A DNA stretch of 44,562 nt, taken from positions 1-44,562 of the forward strand of contig NW_003106344.1 of assembly GCF_000003605.2 (NCBI RefSeq), in the 5' to 3' direction. The notes under the pieces are model-generated. The model did not search any database, was not told where the DNA came from, and saw only the letters and a program-made list of their open reading frames with translations. Made by a program: the position numbers and the translations under genes. The stretch is from Saccoglossus kowalevskii (Eukaryota; Hemichordata; Enteropneusta; Harrimaniidae). Positions 10,122 through 19,555 of the stretch are shown here, piece by piece. The first letter of the stretch is position 1. Each line of letters opens with the position of its first letter.

Positions 10122-10275
10122 GTGAGATATTTATGAAAGTGCGAAGCACATGATATTACGGATAACACAATAGTTGAATTTGTTCGATTATCGCCATTAA
10201 GTGCCGTATTTTAATTAGGGGTTAATGGCATTTGTTTTCCTGCTCTCTGATTGGGTTATTTTGAATAATATGCAG
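10122..10275 (+). other. Candidate 5'UTR intron of Fkh-6 (representative)
   Basis: A strong donor-like sequence, CAG|GTGAGA in most copies (CAC|GTGAGA here), lies 44 bases after the TATA box start. A pyrimidine-rich tract and ATATGCAG|AT follow 154 bases later. Splicing would remove three upstream ORFs: ATG 10133 (6 codons), ATG 10150 (7 codons) and ATG 10225 (20 codons). It would leave a 10-codon uORF at 10291-10323. Exon 1 would be very short if transcription starts about 30 bases after TATA, so a trans-splice acceptor at 10275 is an alternative. Fkh-1, 3 and 5 have lost the acceptor AG, and Fkh-23 the donor GT; all four are pseudogenes. Confidence 0.4.
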
Positions 10276-10348
10276 ATTTCAAGGTGACTTATGGTCTACC
10301 TTGTTGATTCAAACCATTCTTAAATTCACAAGAAATACATCATTCGAG

Positions 10349-11176
10349 ATGACGATGCACACTCCAAGAGGTAACTTAATGTATGCTGCAGATATTTACT
10401 CACGCACGCAGCATATGTATGCCAATCCACCGTATACCAGTATTTTCAACTCTCACAGTACATTGTCATGCATAGACCGACCGCCGTATAGCTTCGTAGC
10501 ACTTATCGTCTTGGCTATAAGGTCATACGCGAAACAGAGGGCTACATTGAAAGATATATACCGCTATATAGAGACAACTTTTCCGTATTATCGTGTGACG
10601 AGCCCTGGCTGGAAGAATTCAATCCGTCATAACCTCTCTTTGAACAATTGCTTCATCAAGAGTCCTCGTAGTATACATGACCTGACTCACGGTCATTTCT
10701 GGAGACTAGCAGAGGGTTGGAAAGAAATGTTTGCTGAAAGCGACTTCCGCCGCCGTCGTCGAGGATATAAGAAATCCAATAACCACGAGTTTATAACAAG
10801 TAACAGCCACGCGAACGAGGATTATATTGCGCGATATAAACCTGAAAGCACGCCGTCGTCGGTGGAGTCATGCAAGAAACAGACGCCAAATTACGTTTCC
10901 TCGATTACACATAGCGAGAGAACACAAGAAGGACATGTAAACGGAAAACAGTTTAGTGACTTTAGTATTGCCAAAATACTACGTTGTCAGTCGAAACGAA
11001 AAGCGGGCCACTGTGATGTATCGGACAATAAAAGGATTAAACGTGTTGGACGTATTGTTAGTAATGTCACAAAAGACACTGCGCGTGACATTCCTGGTCA
11101 ATCTTTCAATGCAAGTAGTCAGATATCTTCAATTCGAGTCATTTTGTGTTACCCACCAGTTTCAAGAAAGTTTTAA
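10349..11176 (+). CDS. Fkh-6: intact forkhead/EH1 protein
   Basis: 275 residues with the canonical helix 3 ([15 protein letters not shown]), both wing segments, the basic stretch at 134-142 and EH1 at 205-211. It belongs to the subfamily with M-T-M-H-T-P-R-G at the N terminus and K62 (S-Y-A-K-Q-R). It has a full promoter block upstream, making it one of the best candidates for an expressed copy. It shares the AAAGCGGGCC and TTTTGTGTTAC variants with Fkh-18 and Fkh-20. Small differences: Ser150 (I-T-S-N-S), His154, and Cys267 in the terminal R-V-I-L-C-Y-P-P. Confidence 0.9.
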   Translation: MTMHTPRGNLMYAADIYSRTQHMYANPPYTSIFNSHSTLSCIDRPPYSFVALIVLAIRSYAKQRATLKDIYRYIETTFPYYRVTSPGWKNSIRHNLSLNNCFIKSPRSIHDLTHGHFWRLAEGWKEMFAESDFRRRRRGYKKSNNHEFITSNSHANEDYIARYKPESTPSSVESCKKQTPNYVSSITHSERTQEGHVNGKQFSDFSIAKILRCQSKRKAGHCDVSDNKRIKRVGRIVSNVTKDTARDIPGQSFNASSQISSIRVILCYPPVSRKF

Positions 11177-11177
11177 T

Positions 11178-11288
11178 AATAAACAGTGCTGCTAAATATC
11201 AGCCACGTATGAGTGTATTTGTTCTGTATATGTATTACTTTTAACTTATATTCGTACAATTATATATGAAGCGTCAAATTTAAATAAA
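11178..11288 (+). other. 3'UTR polyadenylation signals of Fkh-6 (representative)
   Basis: AATAAA occurs one base after the stop codon (11178-11183) and again at 11283-11288, inside a segment conserved in every unit. The second, about 110 bases after the stop and 100 bases before the tRNA, is the likelier signal. Confidence 0.55.
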
Positions 11289-11387
11289 GAGAACTAATAT
11301 TAAAATTCCACGAGATTTCTGACGCAAGTTGTATTGAACAAAATGCGGTTATTCTATTGAAAGTGCACTCAATTGTTTGTTTCATCT

Positions 11388-11487
11388 TCCCCAGTGGCAC
11401 AATCGGTTAGCGCGCCGTACTTATATGGCAGTACTGCTCTGTTACTGAGTAATGCGGAGGTTGTGAGTTCGAGCCTCACCTGGGGAA
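11388..11487 (+). tRNA. tRNA-Ile(UAU): tRNA-Ile(UAU), common form
   Basis: Reference copy of the array. Acceptor TCCCCAG/CTGGGGA has seven pairs, with U1-A72 instead of the usual eukaryotic tRNA-Ile G1-C72; the discriminator is A73. D arm: GCAC and GCGC with loop AATCGGTTA, leaving an A12-C23 mismatch. Anticodon stem CCGTA/TGCGG; loop C-T-T-A-T-A-A with anticodon TAT. The 26-base intron after A37 contains the perfect palindrome GCAGTACTGC. T arm GTGAG-TTCGAGC-CTCAC contains the B box. It is transcribed by Pol III from internal A and B boxes and reads AUA codons. Confidence 0.9.
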
Positions 11488-11495
11488 TGAGTATG

Positions 11496-11499
11496 TTTT
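11496..11499 (+). terminator. Pol III terminator of the tRNA at 11388
   Basis: A TTTT run lies eight bases after the tRNA 3' end in GTATGTTTTG. Almost all tRNA copies keep it; the copy at 8968 has lost it. Confidence 0.65.
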
Positions 11500-12012
11500 G
11501 AATCCACGAATTGGAGAATAATTGAATCGAAACATTTCCAAATCGCAAATTCCATTCGCGATCCAATCTCCAGCATTTAGTTTCATCTAATTTAAATGAC
11601 ATCGATCGCCATTATGGTCGCAAAATACGTCGAATTTGAGTTAAAAGACCTGCTTAACCCGACTCAATTAAAATGGATAAATTGCATCACAGCTGACGTA
11701 TATATCTAACTATAATTGCATGCAATCCTATGAAGTGCTGTTTTTTTTTACTTTATTTACCCAGTGTTTACCAAGCCTGCTAAAATCGTCAAGTGGTAAT
11801 GCACTATTTAGGCAGAAGAATAAATGTCATTGACTTGCTCAAGACGGTTATATAGTTTTACGATTTTGAGGGCGCTGTTTAGCAGACTGTTTGTTTGGGC
11901 GCTATCTTGTGATCGTTTACTGATTGGCAAATTGAAAATACGGATGATCTATGTTCATTTCAAGAATGATATTCAATAATTTTCACGTACATTACATTTC
12001 ATTTATCCATTC

Positions 12013-12019
12013 TATAAAA
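12013..12019 (+). promoter_or_regulatory. TATA box of Fkh-7
   Basis: TATAAAA 271 bases before the ATG, followed by an intact CAG|GTGAGA donor-like site. Confidence 0.6.
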
Positions 12020-12283
12020 CAATAACCCAATACACTTTATATAGATTATGTAACAGGTGAGATATTTATGAAAGTGCGAAGCACATGATATTACGGATAA
12101 CACAATAGGTGAATTTGTTCGATTATCGCCATTAAGTGCCGTATTTTAATTAGGGGTTAATGGCATTTGTTTCCCTGCTCTCCGATTGGGTTATTTTGAA
12201 TAATATGCAGATTTCAAGGTGACTTATGGTCTACCTTGTTGATTCAAACCATTCTTAAATTCACAAGAAATACATCATTCGAG

Positions 12284-13111
12284 ATGACGATGCACACTCC
12301 AAGAGGTAACTTAATGTATGCTGCAGATATTTACTCACGCACGCAGCATATGTATGCCAATCCACCGTATACCAGTATTTTCAACTCTCACAGTACATTG
12401 TCATGCATAGACCGACCGCCGTATAGCTTCGTAGCACTTATCGTCTTGGCTGTAAGGTCATACGCGAAACAGAGGGCTACATTGAAAGATATCTACCGCT
12501 ATATAGAGACAACTTTTCCGTATTATCGTGTGACGAGCCCTGGCTGGAAGAATTCAATCCGTCATAACCTCTCTTTGAACAATTGCTTCATCAAGAGTCC
12601 TCGTAGTATACATGACCTGACTCACGGTCATTTCTGGAGACTAGCAGAGGGTTGGAAAGAAATGTTTGCTGAAAGCGACTTCCGCCGCCGTCGTCGAGGA
12701 TATAAGAAATCCAATAACCACGAGTTTATAACAACTAACAGCCAAGCGAACGAGGATTATATTGCGCGATATAAATCTGAAAGCACGCCGTCGTCGGTGG
12801 AGTTATGCAAGAAAAAGACGCCAAATTACGTTTCCTCGATTACACATAGCGAGAGAACACAAGAAAGACATGTAAACGGAAATGAGTTTAGTGACTTTAG
12901 TATTGCCAAAATACTACGTTGTCAGTCGAAACGAAAAGCCGGACACTGTGATGTATTGGATAATAAAAGGATTAAACGTGTTGGACGTATTGTTAGTAAT
13001 GTCACAAAAGACACTGCGCGTGACATTCCTGGCCAATCTTTCAATGCAAGTAGTCAGATATCTTTAATTCGAGTTATTTTGTATTACCCACCAGTTTCAA
13101 GAAAGTTTTAA
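12284..13111 (+). CDS. Fkh-7: intact forkhead/EH1 protein
   Basis: 275 residues, N-terminal half as Fkh-6 but with V57 (L-A-V-R-S). From about residue 178 the C-terminal half is of the Fkh-9/10 type: K-K-K-T-P-N-Y, H-V-N-G-N-E-F, and Leu225 (C-D-V-L-D-N). It therefore looks like a product of gene conversion between subfamilies. The domain, EH1 motif and promoter are intact. The tRNA downstream carries a 14-base duplication. Confidence 0.88.
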   Translation: MTMHTPRGNLMYAADIYSRTQHMYANPPYTSIFNSHSTLSCIDRPPYSFVALIVLAVRSYAKQRATLKDIYRYIETTFPYYRVTSPGWKNSIRHNLSLNNCFIKSPRSIHDLTHGHFWRLAEGWKEMFAESDFRRRRRGYKKSNNHEFITTNSQANEDYIARYKSESTPSSVELCKKKTPNYVSSITHSERTQERHVNGNEFSDFSIAKILRCQSKRKAGHCDVLDNKRIKRVGRIVSNVTKDTARDIPGQSFNASSQISLIRVILYYPPVSRKF

Positions 13112-13322
13112 TAATAAACCGTGCTGCTAAATATCAGCTACGTGTGAGTGTATTTGTTCTGTATATGTATTACTTTTAACTTATATTCGTACAATTATAT
13201 ATGAACCGTCAAATTTAAATAAAGAGAACTAATATTAAAATTCCACGATATTTCTGACGCAAGTTGTATTGAACAAAATGCGGTTATCCTATTGAAAGTG
13301 CACTCAATTAGTTGTTTCATCT

Positions 13323-13436
13323 TCCCCAGTGGCACAATCGGTTAGCGCGCCGTACTTATATGGCAGTACTTATATGGCAGTACTGCTCTGTTACTGAGTA
13401 ATGCGGAGGTTGTGAGTTCGAGCCTCATCTGGGGAA
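13323..13436 (+). pseudogene. tRNA-Ile(UAU) with duplicated anticodon/intron segment
   Basis: A 14-base direct duplication (TTATATGGCAGTAC twice) repeats the anticodon triplet and the first part of the intron, so the gene is 114 bases. The acceptor, D and T arms resemble the common form, except C65 is T (CTCATC). The product could be spliced only if the enlarged intron keeps correct sites, so I call it a probable pseudogene. Confidence 0.7.
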
Positions 13437-13965
13437 TGAGTATGTTTTGAATCCATGAATTGGAGAATAATTGAATCGAAACATTTCCAAATCGCAAATT
13501 CCATTCGCGATCCAATCTCCAGCATTTAGTTTCATCTAATTTAAATGACATCGATCGCCATTTATATGGTCGCAAAATACGTCGAATTTGAGTTAAAAGA
13601 CCTGCTTAACCCGACTCAATTAAAATGGATAAATTGCATCACAGCTGACGTATATATCTAACTATAATTGCATGCAATCCTATGAAGTGCTGTTGTTTTT
13701 TTACTTTATTTACCCAGTGTTTACCAAGCCTGCTAAAATCGTCAAGTGGTAATGCACTATTTAGGCAGAAGAATAAATGTCATTGACTTGCTCAAGACGG
13801 TTATATAGTTTTACGATTTTGAGGGCGCTGTTTAGCAGACTGTTTGTTTGGGCGCTATCTTGTGATCGTTTACTGATTGGCAAATTGAAAATACGGATGA
13901 TCTATGTTCATTTCAAGAATGATATTCAATAATTTTAACGTACATTACATTTCATTTATCCATTC

Positions 13966-13972
13966 TATAAAA
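13966..13972 (+). promoter_or_regulatory. TATA box of Fkh-8
   Basis: TATAAAA, 271 bases before the ATG. Confidence 0.6.
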
Positions 13973-14236
13973 CAATAACCCAATACACTTTATATAGATT
14001 ATGTAACAGGTGAGATATTTATGAAAGTGCGAAGCACATGATATTACGGATAACACAATAGGTGAATTTGTTCGATTATCGCCATTAAGTGCCGTATTTT
14101 AATTAGGGGTTAATGGCATTTGTTTCCCTGCTCTCTGATTGGGTTATTTTGAATAATATGCAGATTTCAAGGTGACTTATGGTCTACCTTGTTGATTCAA
14201 ACCATTCTTAAATTCACAAGAAATACATCATTCGAG

Positions 14237-15130
14237 ATGACGATGCACACTCCAAGAGGTAACTTAATGTATGCTGCAGATATTTACTCACGCACGCAGC
14301 ATATGTATGCCAATCCACCGTATACCAGTATTTTCAACTCTCACAGTACATTGTCATGCATAGACCGACCGCCGTATAGCTTCGTAGCACTTATCGTCTT
14401 GGCTGTAAGGTCATACGCGAAACAGAGGGCTACATTGAAAGATATCTACCGCTATATAGAGACAACTTTTCCGTATTATCGTGTGACGAGCCCTGGCTGG
14501 AAGAATTCAATCCGTCATAACCTCTCTTTGAACAATTGCTTCATCAAGAGTCCTCGTAGTATACATGACCTGACTCACGGTCATTTCTGGAGACTAGCAG
14601 AGGGTTGGAAAGAAATGTTTGCTGAAAGCGACTTCCGCCGCCGTCGTCGAGGATATAAGAAATCCAATAACCACGAGTTTATAACAACTAACAGCCACGC
14701 GAACGAGGATTATATTGCGCGATATAAACCTGAAAGCACGCCGTCGTCGGTGGAGTCATGCAAGAAACAGACGCCAAATTACGTTTCCTCGATTACACAT
14801 AGCGAGAGAACACAAGAAGGACATGTAAACGGAAAACAGTTTAGTGACTTTAGTATTGCCAAAATACTACGTTGTCAGTCGAAACGAAAAGCCGGCCACT
14901 GTGATGTATCGGACAATAAAGGATTAAACGTGTTGGACGTATTGTTAGTAATGTCACAAAAGACACTGCGCGTGACATTCCTGGCCAATCTTTCAATGCA
15001 AGTAGTCAGATATCTTCAATTCGAGTCATTTTGTATTATCCACAGTTTCAAGAAAGTTTTAATAATAAACAGTGCTGCTAAATATCAGCCACGTATGAGT
15101 GTATTTGTTCTGTATATGTATTACTTTTAA
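14237..15130 (+). CDS. Fkh-8: forkhead/EH1 protein with a frameshifted C-terminal tail
   Basis: 297 residues from the ATG. Residues 1-228 match the intact copies, including the complete forkhead domain and EH1 motif. A one-base deletion in the AAAAGG run (14918-14920) then switches to the overlapping frame, starting G-L-N-V-L-D-V-L-L-V. A second deletion near 15042 carries the frame past the normal stop to a TAA at 15128-15130, ending Y-M-Y-Y-F. The first deletion is shared with Fkh-3, 17 and 19, the second with 17 and 19. Because the break is after EH1, DNA binding and corepressor docking could survive. Confidence 0.75.
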   Translation: MTMHTPRGNLMYAADIYSRTQHMYANPPYTSIFNSHSTLSCIDRPPYSFVALIVLAVRSYAKQRATLKDIYRYIETTFPYYRVTSPGWKNSIRHNLSLNNCFIKSPRSIHDLTHGHFWRLAEGWKEMFAESDFRRRRRGYKKSNNHEFITTNSHANEDYIARYKPESTPSSVESCKKQTPNYVSSITHSERTQEGHVNGKQFSDFSIAKILRCQSKRKAGHCDVSDNKGLNVLDVLLVMSQKTLRVTFLANLSMQVVRYLQFESFCIIHSFKKVLIINSAAKYQPRMSVFVLYMYYF

Positions 15131-15273
15131 CTTATATTCGTACAATTATATATGAAGCGTCAAATTTGAATAAAGAGAACTAATATTAAAATTCGACGAG
15201 ATTTCTGACGCAAGTTGTATTGAACAAAATGCGGTTATTCTATTGAAAGAGCACTCAATTGTTTGTTTCATCT

Positions 15274-15373
15274 TTCCCAGTGGCACAATCGGTTAGCGCG
15301 CCGTACTTATATGGCAGTACTGCTCTGTTACTGAGTAATGCGGAGGTTGTGAGTTCGAGCCTCACCTGGGGAA
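15274..15373 (+). tRNA. tRNA-Ile(UAU): tRNA-Ile(UAU)
   Basis: Acceptor TTCCCAG/CTGGGGA, so pair 2:71 is U-G. The rest matches the common form, including the intron and TTTT. The same variant occurs at 32013, after Fkh-17, supporting copying of the whole unit. Confidence 0.83.
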
Positions 15374-15901
15374 TGAGTATGTTTTGAATCCACGAATTGG
15401 AGAATAATTGAATTTAAACACTTATGATCGCAAATTCCATTCGCGATCCAATCTCCAGCATTTAGTTTCATCTAATTTAAATGACATCGATCGCCATTTA
15501 TATGGTCGCAAAATACGTCGAATTTGAGTTAAAAGACCTGCTTAACCCGACTCAATTAAAATGGATAAATGGCATCACAGCTGACGTATATATCTAACTA
15601 TAATTGCATGCAATCCTATGAAGTGCTGTTTTTTTTTTACTTTATTTACCCAGTGTTTACCAAGCCTGCTAAAATCGTCAAGTGGTAATGCACTATTTAG
15701 GCAGAAGAATAAATGTCATTGACTTGCTCAAGACGGTTATATAGTTTTACGATTTTGAGGGCGCTGTTTAGCAGACTGTTTGTTTGGGCGCTATCTTGTG
15801 ATCGTTTACTGATTGGCAAATTGAAAATACGGATGATCTATGTTCATTTCAAGAATGATATTCAATAATTTTCACGTACATTACATTTCATTTATCCATT
15901 C

Positions 15902-15908
15902 TATAAAA
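15902..15908 (+). promoter_or_regulatory. TATA box of Fkh-9
   Basis: TATAAAA, 268 bases before the pseudogene ATG. The donor-like site downstream has lost one G (AACAGTGAG). Confidence 0.55.
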
Positions 15909-16169
15909 CAATAACCCAATACACTTTATATAGATTATGTAACAGTGAGATATTTATGAAAGTGCGAAGCACATGATATTACGGATACACAACAGGTAAA
16001 TTTGTTCGATTATCGCCATTAAGTGCTGTATTTTAATTAGGGGTTAATGCCATTTGTTTTCTGCTCTTTGATTGGGTTATTTTGAATAATATGCAGATTT
16101 CAAGGTGACATATGGTCTACCTTGTTGACTCAAGCCATTCTTAAATTCACAAAAATTACATCATTCAAG

Positions 16170-17002
16170 ATGACGATGCACAATCCAAGAGGTAACTTAA
16201 TGTATGCTGCAGATATTTACTCACGCACACAGCATATGTATGCCAATCCACCGTATACCAGTAATTTCAACTCTCACAATAGATTGTCATGCATAGACCG
16301 ACCGCCGTACAGCTTCGTAGCACTTATCGTCTTGGCTACAAGGTCATACGCGGAACAGAGGGCTACATTCATTTGAAAGATATCTACCGCTATATAGAGA
16401 CAACTTTTCCGTATTATCGTGAGAAGAGCCCTTGCTGGAAGAAATCAATCCGTCATAACCTCTCTTTGAACAATTGCTTCATCAAGAGTCCTCGTAGTAT
16501 ACATGACCTGACTCACGGTCATTTCTGGAGACTAGCAGAGGGTTGGAAAGAAATGTTTGCTGAAAGCGACTTCCGCCGCCGTCGTCGAGGATATAAGAAA
16601 TCCAATAACCACGAGTTTATAACAACTAACAGCCAAGCGAACGAGGGTTATATTGCGCGATATAAACCTGAAAGCACGCCGTCGTCGGTGGAGTCATGCA
16701 AGAAAAAGACGCCAAATTACGTTTCCTCGATTACACATAGCGAGAGAACACAAGAAAGACATGTAAACGGAAATGAGTTTAGTGACTTTAGTATTGCCAA
16801 AATACTACGTTGTCAGTCGAAACGAAAAGCCGGACACTGTGATGTATTGGATAATAAAAGGATTAAACGTGTTGGACGTATTGTTAGTAATGTCACAAAA
16901 GACACTGCGCGTGACATTCCTGGCCAATCTTTCAATGCAAGTAGTCAGATATCTTCAATTCGAGTCATTTTGTATTACCCACCAGTTTCAAGAAAGTTTT
17001 AA
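16170..17002 (+). pseudogene. Fkh-9: forkhead gene with a five-base insertion in the domain
   Basis: A five-base insertion at about 16370-16374 (GCTACATTCATTTGAAAG) creates an in-frame stop at 16374-16376, after residue 68. The distal frame to 17002 is open and encodes helix 3 onwards. It has the N90K subfamily change (W-K-K-S-I-R-H-N). I57 is Thr. Apart from the insertion the copy is close to Fkh-10. Confidence 0.9.
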
Positions 17003-17213
17003 TAATAAACCGTGCTGCTAAATATCAGCTACGTGTGAGTGTATTTGTTCTGTATATGCATTACTTTTAACTTATATTCGTACAATTATATATGAACCGT
17101 CAAATTTAAATAAAGAGAACTAATATTAAAATTCCACGAGATTTCTAACGCAAGTTGTATTGAACAAAATGCGGTTATACTATTGAAAGTGCACTCAATT
17201 GTTTGTTTCATCT

Positions 17214-17313
17214 TCCCCAGTGGCACAATCGGTTAGCGCGCCGTACTTATATGGCAGTACTGCTCTGTTACTGAGTAATGCGGAGGTTGTTAGTTCGAGC
17301 CTCACCTGGGGAA
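17214..17313 (+). tRNA. tRNA-Ile(UAU): tRNA-Ile(UAU), T-stem variant
   Basis: Common form, except G51 is T (GTTAG against CTCAC), which opens one T-stem pair. The TTTT terminator is present. Function is uncertain. Confidence 0.65.
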
Positions 17314-17848
17314 TGAGTATGTTTTGAATCCACGAATTGGAGAATAATTGAATCGAAACATTTCCAAATTGCAAATTCCATTCGCGATCCAATCTCCAGC
17401 ATTTAGTTTCATCTAATTTCAATGACATTGATCGCCATTTATATGGTCGCAAAATTGCAAATACGTCGAATTTGAATTAAACACCTGCTTAACCCGACTC
17501 AATTAAAATGGATAAATGGCATCACAGCTGACGTATAAATCTAACAATAATTGCTTGCAATCCTGTGAAGTGCTGTTTTTTACTTACTTATTTACCCAGT
17601 GTTTACAAAGCCTGCTAAAAACGTCCAGTGGTGATGCATTATTCAGGTAGAAGAATAGATGTCATTGACTTGCTTAAGACGGTTATATAATTCTACTATT
17701 TTGAGGGCGCTGTTAAGCAGACTGTTTTGTTGGAGCGCCATCTTGTGATCGTTTACTGATTGGCAAATTGAAATTATGGATGATCTATGTTCATTTCAAG
17801 AATGATATTCAATAATTTTCACGTACATTACATTTCATTCATCCATGC

Positions 17849-17855
17849 TATAAAA
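17849..17855 (+). promoter_or_regulatory. TATA box of Fkh-10
   Basis: TATAAAA, 271 bases before the ATG; CAG|GTGAGA and ATGCAG are both intact downstream. Confidence 0.6.
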
Positions 17856-18119
17856 CAATAACCCTATACACTTTATATAGATTATGTAACAGGTGAGATA
17901 TTTATGAAAGTGCAAAGCACATGATATTACGGATAACACAATAGGTAAATTTGTTCGATTATCGCCATTAAGTGCTGTATTTTAATTAGGGGTTAATGCC
18001 ATTTGTTTTCCTGCTCTCCGATTGGGTTATTTTGAATAATATGCAGATTTCAAGGTGACATATGGTCTACCTTGTTGACTCAAGCCATTCTTAAATTCAC
18101 AAAAAATACATCATTCGAG

Positions 18120-18947
18120 ATGATGATGCACAATCCAAGAGGTAACTTAATGTATGCTGCAGATATTTACTCACGCACACAGCATATGTATGCCAATCCA
18201 CCGTATACCAGTAATTTCAACTCTCACAATAGATTGTCATGCATAGACCGACCGCCGTATAGCTTCGTAGCACTTATCGTCTTGGCTATAAGGTCATACG
18301 CGGAACAGAGGGCTACATTGAAAGATATCTACCGCTATATAGAGACAACTTTTCCGTATTATCGTGAGAAGAGCCCTTGCTGGAAGAAATCAATCCGTCA
18401 TAACCTCTCTTTGAACAATTGCTTCATCAAGAGTCCTCGTAGTATACATGACCTGACTCACGGTCATTTCTGGAGACTAGCAGAGGGTTGGAAAGAAATG
18501 TTTGCTGAAAGCGACTTCCGCCGCCGTCGTCGAGGATATAAGAAATCCAATAACCACGAGTTTATAACAACTAACAGCCAAGCGAACGAGGATTATATTG
18601 CGCGATATAAACCTGAAAGCACGCCGTCGTCGGTGGAGTCATGCAAGAAAAAGACGCCAAATTACGTTTCCTCGATTACACATAGCGAGAGAACACAAGA
18701 AAGACATGTAAACGGAAATGAGTTTAGTGACTTTAGTATTGCCAAAATACTACGTTGTCAGTCGAAACGAAAAGCCGGACACTGTGATGTATTGGATAAT
18801 AAAAGGATTAAACGTGTTGGACGTATTGTTAGTAATGTCACAAAAGACACTGCGCGTGACATTTCTGGCCAATCTTTCAATGCAAGTAGTCAGATATCTT
18901 CAATTCGAGTCATTTTGTATTACCCACCAGTTTCAAGAAAGTTTTAA
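18120..18947 (+). CDS. Fkh-10: intact forkhead/EH1 protein with N90K in helix 3
   Basis: 275 residues, start M-M-M-H-N-P-R-G. The recognition helix reads W-K-K-S-I-R-H-N-L-S-L: codon 90 is AAA (18387-18389) where most copies have AAT (Asn). The equivalent asparagine makes base contacts in forkhead-DNA structures, so specificity or affinity may be altered. The preceding segment is R-E-K-S-P-C-W, another subfamily mark. The wings, basic stretch and EH1 motif are unchanged. The promoter block is complete. Fkh-9, 11 and 13 share N90K. Confidence 0.88.
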   Translation: MMMHNPRGNLMYAADIYSRTQHMYANPPYTSNFNSHNRLSCIDRPPYSFVALIVLAIRSYAEQRATLKDIYRYIETTFPYYREKSPCWKKSIRHNLSLNNCFIKSPRSIHDLTHGHFWRLAEGWKEMFAESDFRRRRRGYKKSNNHEFITTNSQANEDYIARYKPESTPSSVESCKKKTPNYVSSITHSERTQERHVNGNEFSDFSIAKILRCQSKRKAGHCDVLDNKRIKRVGRIVSNVTKDTARDISGQSFNASSQISSIRVILYYPPVSRKF

Positions 18948-19158
18948 TAATAAACCGTGCTGTTAAATATCAGCTACGTATGAGTGTATTTGTTCTGTAT
19001 ATGTATTACTTTAAACTTATATTCGTACAATTATATATGAACCGTCAAATTTAAATAAAGAAAACTAATATTACAATTCCACGATATTTCTGACGCAAGT
19101 TGTATTGAACAAAATGCGGTTATACTATTGAAAGTGCACTCAAATGTTTGTTTCATCT

Positions 19159-19258
19159 TTTCCAGTGGCACCATCGGTTAGCGCGCCGTACTTATATGGC
19201 AGTACTGCTCTGTTACTGAGTAATGCGGAGGTTGTGAGTTCGAGCCTCACCTGTGGAA
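19159..19258 (+). pseudogene. tRNA-Ile(UAU) pseudogene
   Basis: The acceptor is TTTCCAG against CTGTGGA: two U-G pairs and a C4-U69 mismatch. The D arm has ACCATCGG. The anticodon, intron and T arm persist. The unique insertion begins 33 bases downstream. Confidence 0.7.
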
Positions 19259-19291
19259 TGAGTATGTTTTGAATCCACGAATTGAAGAATA

Positions 19292-19555
19292 AAAGTGTTC
19301 CCACAACAAATATTTTCGACTAAAAACGGCCATATGCCCTGAAAGAATCGAACAGAGCTTTACATGTATGAATAATTTATTGGGCTTAAAAGAAAAACGT
19401 GTCAAATTTAGTTATAGCCATAACTTTTTTAGCGCGGAAGTTGCCAACAAATGTAAAAAAAAATCGTGAATTTCATAGATTCGAATAAAATAAAGCAAGC
19501 GATTGATAAGGATGATTATTAATATTTTCCCCGATGCTCTTCGAATTTTTAGGGG
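19292..19555 (+). other. Unique non-array insertion
   Basis: Array homology stops at about 19291 (GAAGAATAA) and resumes at about 19556 (TTATCGTGAGAAG), within the codons just before helix 3. The 264 bases between have no counterpart elsewhere in the window. They replace the spacer, promoter and the first 80 codons or so of a forkhead copy. I see no terminal inverted repeats or target duplication and no ORF of note, apart from a short open stretch that runs into Fkh-11. Confidence 0.85.

Noticed and set aside
10301..10348. N-terminal extension of 16 codons beginning at TTG
   Set aside because: TTG is not a usual animal start. The extension is out of frame in Fkh-14 and Fkh-18, and its TTG is lost in Fkh-22. 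The ATG of M-T-M-H is kept in every copy with a 5' end.
10956..11195. Overlapping plus-strand ORFs of 79-82 codons inside the 3' half of each forkhead gene
   Set aside because: They begin at TTG or GTG-like codons rather than a conserved ATG and are the shadow frame of the forkhead coding region. They are relevant only as the tail reached by frameshifted copies.
19292..19555. Transposable element insertion
   Set aside because: No terminal inverted repeats, target-site duplication or coding remnant could be seen, and about 1.1 kb of the array is missing at the site, which fits a deletion with filler DNA at least as well.
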